Program-made: the position numbers and the translations under genes
NCBI GenBank assembly: GCA_902761355.1
Contig: CACWJY010000017.1
Span: 1-64,000 of the forward strand
DNA from: Fibrobacter succinogenes
Lineage (GTDB): Bacteria; Fibrobacterota; Fibrobacteria; Fibrobacterales; Fibrobacteraceae
Direction: 5' to 3'
Length of the DNA stretch: 64,000 nucleotides
Notes under the pieces: model-generated
Told to the model about the DNA's origin: nothing
Seen by the model: only the letters and a program-made list of their open reading frames with translations
Database searches by the model: none
Shown here: positions 1 to 7,409 of the stretch, one piece after another
Layout: each line of letters opens with the position of its first letter
Numbering within the stretch: position 1 is the first letter of the stretch

Positions 1-1
1 G

Positions 2-205
2 GCTACCAAGGCTATGGCTGACGCTATCGTCGAAGCTACCGCTGCTGGCGCAATCACCGTGATCGGTGGTGGCGATACCGCTACGGCTGCCAAGAAGTAT
101 GGCGCAGACAAGAAGGTGACCCACACCTCTACGGGTGGTGGCGCTTCCCTCGAACTCCTGGAAGGCAAGGTTTTGCCGGGCGTCGCCGTTTTGACCGACA
201 AGTAA
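2..205 (+). CDS. pgk: Phosphoglycerate kinase, C-terminal part
   Basis: This is the 3' end of a gene cut by the left window edge; the frame is open from base 2. The 67 visible residues contain the glycine-rich [13 protein letters not shown] segment and the [14 protein letters not shown] segment, which in phosphoglycerate kinase form the C-domain nucleotide site and its last helix, followed by the typical ending [10 protein letters not shown]. The enzyme transfers phosphate between 1,3-bisphosphoglycerate and ADP in cytosolic glycolysis. A hairpin with a T-rich tail follows 30 bases downstream. The identification is secure; the N-terminal domain lies outside the window. Confidence 0.95.
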   Translation, partial: ATKAMADAIVEATAAGAITVIGGGDTATAAKKYGADKKVTHTSTGGGASLELLEGKVLPGVAVLTDK

Positions 206-235
206 TTCGTCGATAAACTTCGCAATACTGCGTCA

Positions 236-283
236 CGCGAGCTCTCGCTGTATGTTTTATACAGCTTCGGCTCGCGTTTCTTG
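236..283 (+). terminator. Probable terminator of pgk
   Basis: An interrupted hairpin: CGCGAGC (236-242) pairs with GCTCGCG (270-276), and CTGTAT (248-253) pairs with ATACAG (259-264) around a GTTTT loop, with a 5x5 internal loop between the stems. The T-rich run TTTCTTGTCTT follows. Its position just after the pgk stop suits a factor-independent terminator. Confidence 0.7.
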
Positions 284-524
284 TCTTGCTCGTTTCTAGA
301 CGAATTCCTGTTTTGTGATAAAACTATTCGTTTTCGCCTGGTCTCGCTCGCAACTGAAAAAAAATTCGTAAGGCGAGTGAAGCGCGAACGCTTGCGTTCG
401 CATTTCCGAGCCTAGAATTTTGCGCTTGCGCAAAAAATTGAATTATATAGAAACTTTCGTGCTTGCGAGGGTTTCTTTTTTTTGCTCTGCTCGCAACTGA
501 AAAAATTCCTGACTATTATAAAGG

Positions 525-547
525 CTCCGCTTTTTGCGGAGTTTTTG
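525..547 (+). terminator. Intrinsic terminator-like hairpin
   Basis: CTCCGC (525-530), loop TTTTT, GCGGAG (536-541), then five T. This is a short but classical stem with a T tract. It may back up the pgk terminator, or end a transcript from the repeat-rich region before it. Confidence 0.6.
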
Positions 548-687
548 TTTCTAGGCGAATTACGGTTTTAATAAAGAGGAGTGTTTCTCAGATATGTGCT
601 AGATTTTAAATCAATTATTCGCTGGTAATAGGGGCCATACCCCTGAACATGACTAGTGCTCCTCACATTCGATATTTTTGCAATCAA

Positions 688-1749
688 TTATTCGTCAGCA
701 AGAGAGTCTTTTACACAACGGACGGAAAGACCTAATGTTTTAGGCGCTAAGTCTGAATAAATATGCTCGTCTTCGTTAGCAAAACAAAATGCATATGCAT
801 CCGAAAAAAATTGGTAATAGTCTGCATCAAAAGACATTGCGTTTCCGCTTTGCTCTGCTGACCAAAAACAGGCGTGTTGACCAATGAGGTCTTCGTATAT
901 TCCTATAAAAGCTTCGTTAATAATATCAAAATCTTCATTAATATAGGGATCGTTAGGGTATATTCCTGCAGGAATAACCGAAAAGCCCAAAACGTCAATT
1001 CCATTTTTGCCATCTAACCATTCCGTTTTTGATTTTAAATATTTTGCGGAATATTTTACAAAACTCGATAGCACATTCCATTCCATAAATGACGGAATAT
1101 GCCATTTTTCAGGACAAATACCCGGAAATGTTACAGTAGAACTTCTATATCCATGGCATATACGATATTTTTTTTGTTTTGCCGAGCCGCAATCCAAAGC
1201 TGCATCCCACATATACAACCTGCCATATTTTTTACAATTGTCTGGATTATTATTATAACAATAACTTAACGAGTCTAACTCATATAAACGCATCTCACAA
1301 TATGACGAGTTTCTGTTGTCACATTTGTGTGAAGAATCTCGTTTTTCATAAGCCTGTATGTAGGCATAGTTCAGGTTTTCAGCCATCCAAGTTTGGCTGC
1401 CTATTTTAACTGTCTTGTAAACCTGTCCATCACGTTCGTCAACGAGTTCTCCGTACGAAATTGGTCCCCATTCCGAAGAACTGGATTCTGTCGTGAAGCT
1501 CATTTCCGATGATGAGTATGTTGACAAACTTGTGTCTGAGCTACTTGAAATACGTTCTGCGGAAGAAATCATTTCTAAGGAAGAAGATGAAATGTCTGTT
1601 GAGAACGATTGCGTCTCTATGAACGACGAACTAGAAGTTGCCGCTTCACTAAAAGGAACGTCAAGAATCGGCTTGGAAGTATTGTCTTCGGAACAAGCAA
1701 ACAGAAATGCCGTAATAGCTATTAGATAAATCCATTTATCCTTGAGCAT
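688..1749 (-). CDS. FISUMP-domain lipoprotein with Ser-rich linker
   Basis: A 353-residue secreted protein. The leader ends in the lipobox LFAC (Cys19), so it should be lipid-anchored. Residues 20-95 form a low-complexity linker with several SSSS blocks, typical of Fibrobacter exported proteins. From about residue 103 to the end lies a FISUMP domain, starting DERDGQVYKTVKIGSQTW and carrying GRLYMWDAA, CPEKWHIPS and the final LSVRCVKD. The domain is known as the major paralogous family of F. succinogenes; its biochemical role is not established, and a cell-surface role is an inference. A GAGGA ribosome site precedes the ATG. The gene is a tandem paralogue of the next one upstream on its strand, with near-identical starts and ends of the FISUMP domain. 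Confidence 0.85.
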   Translation of the reverse strand: MLKDKWIYLIAITAFLFACSEDNTSKPILDVPFSEAATSSSSFIETQSFSTDISSSSLEMISSAERISSSSDTSLSTYSSSEMSFTTESSSSEWGPISYGELVDERDGQVYKTVKIGSQTWMAENLNYAYIQAYEKRDSSHKCDNRNSSYCEMRLYELDSLSYCYNNNPDNCKKYGRLYMWDAALDCGSAKQKKYRICHGYRSSTVTFPGICPEKWHIPSFMEWNVLSSFVKYSAKYLKSKTEWLDGKNGIDVLGFSVIPAGIYPNDPYINEDFDIINEAFIGIYEDLIGQHACFWSAEQSGNAMSFDADYYQFFSDAYAFCFANEDEHIYSDLAPKTLGLSVRCVKDSLADE

Positions 1750-1787
1750 GACTAGTGTTCCTCATATTCAAGGTTTTTAGCAACCAA

Positions 1788-2606
1788 TTATTCGTCAGCA
1801 AGAGAGTCTTTTACACAGCGAACGGAAAGGCCATATAATTTGAAGCCTACATCATCAAGAATAAAGTCGTATTTGCTTTCAAGACATAAATCACTTGCTT
1901 CCATTATTCCCCATTGATCTGATGAATTCATACTGACCGAAAAGCTTGGCTCGTTTTCAAATGGGCTTGCCGACCAAAAGCAGGATATTAAACCAATATT
2001 ATCTATGGGATCTCCTATAATCCAGGAGTATTTTTCTTCAACATAGGATCCTGCTGGCAGCCCTCCAAAACCGAAGGCATCATTCCCATTACCATTATCA
2101 ATCCACCCTGACTTAGATTTCAAGTCGTCGGCAGAATAGTTTACATAATTAGCAAGTTTTTTCCATTCGTTATACGATGGAATATGCCAATTTTCGGGGC
2201 AAATTCCACGAGAGGCAATCCCTTCGTCACGAGTTCCTTTGCATACAGGTTTGTTTTCTTCTTCGCCGCAATTTAACGCAGCATCCCATAGGTACAACCT
2301 ACCATATTTTGCGCAACTATCAGGTTCATTTTTGTAGCAAAAGCTTAATGAGTCCAGTTCATATAGTTCCCATTCGCAATACATTATGTCATAGTTTTCA
2401 CATTTGTATGTAGAATCTCTATGCTCATAAGCCTGTATATAGGCGTAGTTCAGGTTTTCGGCCATCCAGATTTGTTCGCCTATTTTGACGGTCCTGTAAA
2501 CCTGTCCGTCACGCTCGTCAATGAGCTCCCCGTACGAAATGGGTCCCCATTCCGAAGAACTGGATTCTGTCGCGGAACTCATTTCCGATGATGAGGATGC
2601 AAACAA
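1788..2606 (-). CDS. FISUMP-domain protein that has lost its leader (probable decaying paralogue)
   Basis: The 272-residue open frame holds a short Ser-rich segment and a complete FISUMP domain (DERDGQVYRTVKIGEQIW, GRLYLWDAALNCG, CPENWHIPS, LSVRCVKDSLADE). It starts in the middle of the linker and has no signal peptide. A leader-like start, MNSKYVFLFATIAFL, lies upstream at 2683 in another frame and stops after 34 codons. Compared with its neighbour at 688-1749, the segment between the hydrophobic core and the linker is missing and the two halves are out of frame. As read here, the protein could not be exported. Either this is a pseudogene made by a deletion or there is a sequencing indel. 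Confidence 0.65.
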   Translation of the reverse strand: MFASSSSEMSSATESSSSEWGPISYGELIDERDGQVYRTVKIGEQIWMAENLNYAYIQAYEHRDSTYKCENYDIMYCEWELYELDSLSFCYKNEPDSCAKYGRLYLWDAALNCGEEENKPVCKGTRDEGIASRGICPENWHIPSYNEWKKLANYVNYSADDLKSKSGWIDNGNGNDAFGFGGLPAGSYVEEKYSWIIGDPIDNIGLISCFWSASPFENEPSFSVSMNSSDQWGIMEASDLCLESKYDFILDDVGFKLYGLSVRCVKDSLADE

Positions 2607-2683
2607 GCTTGTATCAGAGCTACTTGAAACATTTTCTGCAGAAATGCAATAGTCGCAAATAAAAATACATATTTTGAGTTCAT
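2579..2683 (-). pseudogene. Displaced signal-peptide remnant of the 1788-2606 FISUMP gene
   Basis: The ATG at 2683 begins a basic-hydrophobic leader that resembles the neighbouring FISUMP lipoprotein up to the ATIAFL core. It then reads into the linker in the wrong frame, giving QKMFQVALIQACLHPHHRK and a TGA. The lipobox and the first half of the serine linker are absent. The start sites differ by 77 nt, which is not a multiple of three, so the frame break is real in this sequence. Confidence 0.65.
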
Positions 2684-2714
2684 GACAACCTCTATAATAA
2701 ATAAGGAATACTAG

Positions 2715-3278
2715 CTAGGGATTGAGTGTATTGCGTAATTTTATTGAAAGAAGCCTTATTCCACCATACCATTGTTCCCCATGCTGTTTGTAAATAATCT
2801 CAACTTGTACATCGTTGTTAACAGATAACATTGCTACAGAACTAACCAGGGTCATTGAAAGTGCGTCAATACCGTCGTTATCGTCCATAAAGAAAAATGT
2901 GGCAAAAGATTGGACTGTATCTTGCCCTGACAAAAATGTGTGAAATTGCAAGCTTTCTAACAAGGTTGAACAAGTTGCATCTGCACCCAAGTTAAAAAAC
3001 ATGACATTGACGTTGTTATTGGCATCGATGCCTAGGTTGCAAACATACCCGGATTGAGTACATGAACCTTCGGGGTTTGTATTTGGGTTTTCCGGAGTGT
3101 TACACAACATTTCTGGATTAAGTATGGGTAGCTCGGATGTGTTTACTAGTGTAATGCGGTATTCAACCCAGTTCCATTCAGTGCGATGTCTTTCAGATAG
3201 TAGTTGAACACCAGTGCTACACCATGCGTAGCATGTGAACAGAAAAAGAAAGATATGTATTTTCCCAAAGAGCTTCAT
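2715..3278 (-). CDS. Secreted protein of unknown function
   Basis: About 187 residues. I prefer the start MKLFGKIHIFLFLF because it gives a normal signal peptide; in-frame ATGs at 3287 and 3305 are alternatives and no clear ribosome site decides. The mature part has six cysteines or so and alternating hydrophobic stretches (EYRITLVNTSELPILNPEM, QSFATFFFMDDNDGIDALS), as expected for a secreted beta-sandwich. I do not recognise the family. It sits beside the FISUMP genes, and an accessory cell-surface or substrate-binding role is only a guess. Confidence 0.6.
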   Translation of the reverse strand: MKLFGKIHIFLFLFTCYAWCSTGVQLLSERHRTEWNWVEYRITLVNTSELPILNPEMLCNTPENPNTNPEGSCTQSGYVCNLGIDANNNVNVMFFNLGADATCSTLLESLQFHTFLSGQDTVQSFATFFFMDDNDGIDALSMTLVSSVAMLSVNNDVQVEIIYKQHGEQWYGGIRLLSIKLRNTLNP

Positions 3279-3350
3279 ATAGTACATAAATAAAGATATA
3301 AACAAAGATGAAGCAATTTCTTAGAATTGTGGAAAAAAAACAGTATATCG

Positions 3351-4847
3351 TTATTTTGGCGAGAAATGCTTTGTTACTAGCGGTTGTCCGTTGGTCTCGA
3401 GTAGATGCTTTGCTTGCTTGGCGAGCATGTCGTTGCCGTTCATCTCGAGGACTTTTCTTAGTCGGTTAAAGCCTTCTTCCGTTTCAATTTTATGGGTGAC
3501 GCAGGTTTCGCCTAAGACGTAGAGTGTGCGGCGTGCAAAGTTGCGGTCCTTTTCTATGGAGAGTCCCTTCTTGAGTAACATTACAGCCGCTTCGGGGGCG
3601 TTTTTGGCCTTGGCGATTTCGCCCCATTCTAGCCATTGATTGCTCGAAATTTCGATATAGAGCGACGGCTTGGTTATCCGTTCTGTAAGCTGTTTTACGG
3701 CGATCCCATCAACCGGATGTTCTTGCAAAAGCTGAGTCATGGCTTGCGTCAGTAGCCTTTGGGCTTGATCAAATTGCCCGTCCTTGGCACTTGCAAATCC
3801 TGCTTCGATCATGGAACGCGTCTTGATTTTCATTTCAGCCATGGGGTTTCGATTGGCAACGCGTCGGGCACGTTCTTGCAAAGCTTCTGTTTTGAGTTCG
3901 CGTTTGGACTTGCGGCGAGTGGCGATGTTAATGCCGGCGGCTGCTCCGCCTGCAAACGCAATGGGCGAAAGTATCGTGACGGCTCCAAAAATTCCCGGAT
4001 TGATAAACCAGTTTATAGCCATGTCGAGTACAAGTCCTGTAAAGCAAATGACTGAAACGGGTTGCGATACCATGTCTTTTTTGGGTGCAAAGGCTGTTCC
4101 GCCCAACAAGAATGCAAGGGTCAGGCTTAAGCCCATGTAGCGGTCGTTGTTGTAGTGATCAAAGAAACTGGTGCCGGTAAGCATGTCGACGAGTACTCCT
4201 GCGCCAAGGGCCCATGCAACAATGCTTCCCCACAAGATAAACCATTGCCAGCGGCGTTCAAGCTGTATAAAAGCGAAAATAAAGAATGCTGCAAAGACAA
4301 GATAGCTCCAAACACTTGGGAAAAGCATCCAACTGGTAAGTAAGCGATCGTAGTGCCCTTGTCTTGGAACAAAGGCCATGTTGTAACGGGGAAATTTGTC
4401 TGTATAGTTGTCAATCCATGTGGTGAGCTCGCGTTGGAAATCGGCTTCGCCAGGATAGCGCTTGTGTTCTTCGATAAAGGCTTCTTTTCCGCCCTTGGTT
4501 TCCCACCATTCGCGGAATTCCTGATTCATGGTTTTGAGTCGGTCTTCGACGATGTAGGAAGGCTTTAAGGTTAGCGCCCTTTCGCGGAACTGTTCGAATT
4601 CTTCTTGCCTGATTTTTTCGGTTGGTTCTAGGCCGATGCTCTTGAAGCGCTCGGCGCCTTCTTCGTCCCACCACTTGTTAAAAGACTTGACGATGCCTTT
4701 TTCGTAGCGGGCCTGGTTGATGTGCGGCATGACTCCGGTAACGCCGTTAAATATGCCGATGGCAATAACGATGGCAATAGCCAGGTAATGAATAGGCTTA
4801 ATCTTTTTAAAAAGGACGATAAATTTCAGGACAGATGATTTCTTCAT
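3351..4847 (-). CDS. Multi-pass membrane protein with C-terminal helical repeats, possibly rhomboid-like
   Basis: 498 residues from MKKSSVLKF. A longer reading to 4928 would run into the kinase gene and lacks a leader. One membrane segment lies at about 19-36. A soluble part (50-155) contains two copies of a W-W motif (NKWWDEEGAERFK and REWWETKGGKEAF). Five or so membrane segments lie between 180 and 308, and a helical TPR-like tail covers 320-498. The membrane core (FIQLERRWQWF, then GLSLTLAFLLGG and AFAGGAAAGINIA) recalls the layout of rhomboid proteins, but I see no GxSG serine or catalytic histidine, so it would be an inactive relative at best. It lies 47 nt downstream of a Ser/Thr kinase, probably in one operon. 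Confidence 0.6.
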   Translation of the reverse strand: MKKSSVLKFIVLFKKIKPIHYLAIAIVIAIGIFNGVTGVMPHINQARYEKGIVKSFNKWWDEEGAERFKSIGLEPTEKIRQEEFEQFRERALTLKPSYIVEDRLKTMNQEFREWWETKGGKEAFIEEHKRYPGEADFQRELTTWIDNYTDKFPRYNMAFVPRQGHYDRLLTSWMLFPSVWSYLVFAAFFIFAFIQLERRWQWFILWGSIVAWALGAGVLVDMLTGTSFFDHYNNDRYMGLSLTLAFLLGGTAFAPKKDMVSQPVSVICFTGLVLDMAINWFINPGIFGAVTILSPIAFAGGAAAGINIATRRKSKRELKTEALQERARRVANRNPMAEMKIKTRSMIEAGFASAKDGQFDQAQRLLTQAMTQLLQEHPVDGIAVKQLTERITKPSLYIEISSNQWLEWGEIAKAKNAPEAAVMLLKKGLSIEKDRNFARRTLYVLGETCVTHKIETEEGFNRLRKVLEMNGNDMLAKQAKHLLETNGQPLVTKHFSPK

Positions 4848-4894
4848 ATCCTGAATATATAATAATGAATTTGAAAATGAAAATTTTATTTTTC

Positions 4895-5995
4895 TTAAAA
4901 GCGGTTGTACTCGCGGAGCTGATTCCACAGGAAGTCCGTGTTCACGTCACGGTAGCCCTGGGCATTCACTCGTTCACGCAATTTGTGCGCGATATCGAAA
5001 AGGTTCGGGCAGTTTTGCATGCGCTCGAAACTATCGAAAATGGTGAGGCTGTCAATCCATTGTGCAAGTTCCGGGAAACGCGGATCGCTAAAGTGGTTTT
5101 CGCGCCCGGTCTTGAGGTATTCCAGGTAGCGGTCGGTAATGCGGTAACCGTCTTCGATAAAAATATCCATGGCGTGCGGGAAAAGCTTTTCGCCGGTCAG
5201 GTATTCGTGCACAATGATGCCGAAACTGAAGTAGTCTACCGAGGTCGACAGGTTTTCGCCCATGATGGCCTGTTCTGGGGCGCTGTAGCAGGGCGTCATT
5301 TGTCCGCCGTATTCGGTGATGGTTTCGCGCATTTTTGCCTGGGCGTAACCGAAGTCGCATACAAGAATCTTGTGGTTGTTCTTGTGCTGCGGGTTTTGGC
5401 AAAGGAGCAGGTTCTTGGGCTTTAAGTCTTTATGGACAATCTGGTAGTAGTGCAGCTGGCTAATAGTGTTTGCCAGGTACGCAAGCTGCGCTATGCGGTG
5501 CAGAATTTCGTCGTCGGTTAAGTCTTTTTTGAAGAGTCTGTCGAGGGAACATCCCTTGATGAATTCCATCTTGAGGTAAGGGTGTCTTCCTGCGAGACCG
5601 CCACCCATACTTTGGACAACACCTTCGATGTTCGTTGCGTGTACCAGGTTGTTGATGCGGATTTCATCTTGAAATGCGCTGAGCAGCATGTTTAGACGGT
5701 GCAGACGGTTTTTACCGGGAGACGCCCAGAACTTGCAGATTTTGACAACGATTTCTTGTTCGACATAGCGGCTAGGATCGTTGGGGTGTTCTAGCCAATA
5801 CTGGGCACGATACAGGTTGTTGGTACCTTCGAGTGTGAGAGGCTCCACCAGCTGGATATGTTGCATGGCCCCGTTGTGCAAGTATTCGGGATTCTGGTCA
5901 AACCACCTCTGGTATTCTTCCATGGTGTAGTTCGGGCGGAGTGCCAAATTTCTTGATACTCGGTCTAATGTTTCTGCCAGAATATTGCGAATCAT
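4895..5995 (-). CDS. Eukaryote-like serine/threonine protein kinase
   Basis: 366 residues with a kinase domain from about 45 to 330. The key residues are there: Lys85 in IVVKI, Glu111 of the C helix, HKDLKPKN (Asp190, Asn195; HRD is HKD), DFG at 214-216, APEQ at 239-242 and Asp254. The glycine-rich loop is poorly kept (LTLEGTNNLYRAQY around 54-66), so nucleotide binding may be unusual. There is no membrane segment or PASTA domain; the protein looks cytosolic. A TTG-N19-TAAATTTG promoter lies at 6000-6029 and ends only 4 nt before the ATG, suggesting a leaderless mRNA. The next gene on this strand is a membrane protein that may be its partner or substrate. Confidence 0.85.
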   Translation of the reverse strand: MIRNILAETLDRVSRNLALRPNYTMEEYQRWFDQNPEYLHNGAMQHIQLVEPLTLEGTNNLYRAQYWLEHPNDPSRYVEQEIVVKICKFWASPGKNRLHRLNMLLSAFQDEIRINNLVHATNIEGVVQSMGGGLAGRHPYLKMEFIKGCSLDRLFKKDLTDDEILHRIAQLAYLANTISQLHYYQIVHKDLKPKNLLLCQNPQHKNNHKILVCDFGYAQAKMRETITEYGGQMTPCYSAPEQAIMGENLSTSVDYFSFGIIVHEYLTGEKLFPHAMDIFIEDGYRITDRYLEYLKTGRENHFSDPRFPELAQWIDSLTIFDSFERMQNCPNLFDIAHKLRERVNAQGYRDVNTDFLWNQLREYNRF

Positions 5996-5999
5996 GTCG

Positions 6000-6029
6000 C
6001 AAATTTAGCTAATCCGTAAAACAAAACAA
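6000..6029 (-). promoter_or_regulatory. Bacteroidota-type promoter of the kinase gene
   Basis: On the minus strand, TTG (6027-6029), 19 nt, then TAAATTTG (6000-6007). This matches the -33 TTG / -7 TAnnTTTG consensus known from Bacteroidota. The box is 4 nt from the ATG at 5995, leaving almost no 5' leader. Confidence 0.6.
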
Positions 6030-6072
6030 GGTGCCGCCGTGCGACACCTTGCATATAAGTTGAATGTTTTTT

Positions 6073-6867
6073 TTATTCCATTGTTTTTTCTAATGCCGTT
6101 GTAATGACATTGTAAGCATCTTCTACGGTATCGCAGAAATGGAACAGTTTCAAATCGTCTTTGTCGATCATTCCCGTGTCGGCAAGGTGCTTCCAGTTGA
6201 TGACCTTGTTCCAGTACTTCTTACCGAAAATCACGACGGGCATGCGGTCTCCGTATTTCTTGGTCTGGATCAGCGTCAACAGTTCGAACATCTCGTCGAG
6301 GGTGCCGAAGCCGCCAGGGAATACCACGAGAGCTCTGGCCAGTTTCATGAACCAGTACTTACGGATAAAGAAGTAGCGGAACTGCAGGTTCAGTTCGTCG
6401 TCGATATAGGGGTTCGGGTGCTGTTCGAAGGGGAGCTTGATGTTGAGGCCGACGGAAGATGTTCCCACGTCGTTTGCACCGCGGTTGCCCGCTTCCATGA
6501 TGCCCGGACCGCCACCGGTCATGATAGCAAAGCCTTTATGTTGCTTGTTCGCCCAACGACCAAGCTTGGCGCCAAGTTCGCGAGCGGCGTCATAGTATTC
6601 GGCAACGGCTTCGAGCTTCTTGAGTCGTTCTAGTTCCTTGGCGTTCTTGCATTTTTTACGACGCTTGAGAATTTCGCTCATGGGGAGCGTACGCGCCGAG
6701 CCGAAAAACACGATGGTGTTCTTCACGCCTTCTTCTGCAAAAATCAAGGAGGGACCCATGAATTCCGCGATGATTCTGATGGGACGCCCAACATCGCTGT
6801 CGATAAATTCCATATTGTGGTAAATCATTTTACCCGGTGTTGCCTTGATGCTCTTTTTCGTCGCCAT
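6073..6867 (-). CDS. LOG-family protein (cytokinin riboside 5'-monophosphate phosphoribohydrolase-like)
   Basis: 264 residues from MATKKSIKATPGKM; an AAGGAG site lies 7 nt upstream of this ATG, which rules out the longer start at 6921. The LOG (TIGR00730) signatures are clear: GSARTLP near the start of the Rossmann fold, GGGPGIMEAGNRGA, and PGGFGTLDEMFELL with the catalytic PGGxGTxxE. LOG proteins hydrolyse nucleoside 5'-monophosphates to free base and ribose 5-phosphate, and are often wrongly called lysine decarboxylases. It has a roughly 50-residue N-terminal extension. No partner genes sit beside it. The physiological substrate cannot be told from sequence. Confidence 0.85.
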   Translation of the reverse strand: MATKKSIKATPGKMIYHNMEFIDSDVGRPIRIIAEFMGPSLIFAEEGVKNTIVFFGSARTLPMSEILKRRKKCKNAKELERLKKLEAVAEYYDAARELGAKLGRWANKQHKGFAIMTGGGPGIMEAGNRGANDVGTSSVGLNIKLPFEQHPNPYIDDELNLQFRYFFIRKYWFMKLARALVVFPGGFGTLDEMFELLTLIQTKKYGDRMPVVIFGKKYWNKVINWKHLADTGMIDKDDLKLFHFCDTVEDAYNVITTALEKTME

Positions 6868-6962
6868 AAGAAACTCCTTGGTTAGGTACGCCAACTTCTG
6901 TTTTATATCCCTAAAATACACTTAAAAAGCCAAAAAGCAACAAAAAAACACTTTTTTTCTGC

Positions 6963-6989
6963 TTGCAAATAAAAAAAACTTTATATTTG
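6963..6989 (+). promoter_or_regulatory. Promoter-like element upstream of the 6994 gene
   Basis: TTG (6963-6965), 16 nt, then TATATTTG (6982-6989), which ends 4 nt before the ATG at 6994. The -7 box is a full match to TAnnTTTG; the spacing is shorter than in the other examples in this window. Confidence 0.45.
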
Positions 6990-6993
6990 TGGC

Positions 6994-7206
6994 ATGTTAG
7001 TAAAAATTTGGACCGATAGCTTTATCATTACGGGTGAAATCGATACGCTCCGCGACGAGCGCCTCACGGACTATATCCGTGAAAACAAGGACTTTATTGC
7101 CGTGACGCAGGTACGCGTGAGCGACAAGAGTGAAAAGGACTTGTTCCGTACTCACTTCCTTAATGTGAGCACCCGCCATATCGAGATTATTCTCCCAGCA
7201 GAGTAA
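6994..7206 (+). CDS. Small conserved-looking protein of unknown function
   Basis: 70 residues, MLVKIWTDSFIITGEIDTLRDERLTDYIRENKDF and onward, rich in beta-strand patterns and charged residues with no membrane segment. The layout (strand, GEID, RLTDYI, FIAVTQVRVSD, IEIILP at the end) resembles the small one-domain DUF6812 type of protein, but that link is from memory and weak. A TATATTTG promoter box just before the ATG supports it as a real gene, perhaps leaderless. A long inverted-repeat tandem follows it. The antisense frame 6997-7179 is a shadow. Confidence 0.65.
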   Translation: MLVKIWTDSFIITGEIDTLRDERLTDYIRENKDFIAVTQVRVSDKSEKDLFRTHFLNVSTRHIEIILPAE

Positions 7207-7397
7207 AGACCGAATCGGCTAACCTCTGCAGAATTCTTACTCTGGAGCCGATTCTCTCGCGACCGCCACAGCTTAACGCTTGTGGCTTTGTCGCTCACAG
7301 AAGACCGAATCGGCTAACCTCTGCAGAATCCTTACTCTGGAGCCGATTCTCTCGCCAACACGACTCGCTTGCGCTGAGTCGTTTATGGCTCACGGAA
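7206..7397. repeat. Two 55-bp direct repeats, each an inverted repeat, with intervening hairpins
   Basis: Copies at 7206-7260 and 7301-7355 differ at one base and start 95 bp apart. In each, GAATCGGCT near the left end pairs with AGCCGATTC near the right end (9 bp, 25-nt loop). Between and after the copies lie small hairpins with GC-rich stems (GCCACA/TGTGGC at 7265-7286; ACGACTC/GAGTCGT around 7360-7381). A third partial copy starts with ACCGAATCG near 7399. The array lies between two convergent genes and could terminate both, but no T tract is obvious. Confidence 0.75.
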
Positions 7398-7409
7398 TAC
7401 CGAATCGCC

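Larger units (their letters stand above)
206..687. repeat. Gene-free 480-bp stretch of hairpins and short repeats
   Basis: I see no credible gene here. Besides two terminator-like hairpins, it holds GCGAACG-CTTG-CGTTCGC (384-401) and TTTTGCGC-TT-GCGCAAAA (418-435), two copies of GCTCGCAACTGAAAAAA (near 348-364 and 489-505), and two related segments starting TTTCTAG.CGAATT (near 293 and 547). Near 611 there is a short echo of the 3' end of the FISUMP genes (TCAATTATTCG, cf. 684 and 1784), perhaps the scar of a lost third copy. The sequence looks like accumulated small repeats. Confidence 0.6.

Noticed and set aside
4848..4928. Longer N terminus of the membrane protein after the kinase
   Set aside because: It would overlap the kinase gene by 34 bases and puts a polar stretch before a good signal anchor.
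7206..7397. CRISPR array
   Set aside because: Only two full repeats of 55 bp with 40-bp spacers that are hairpins; no cas genes in the window.
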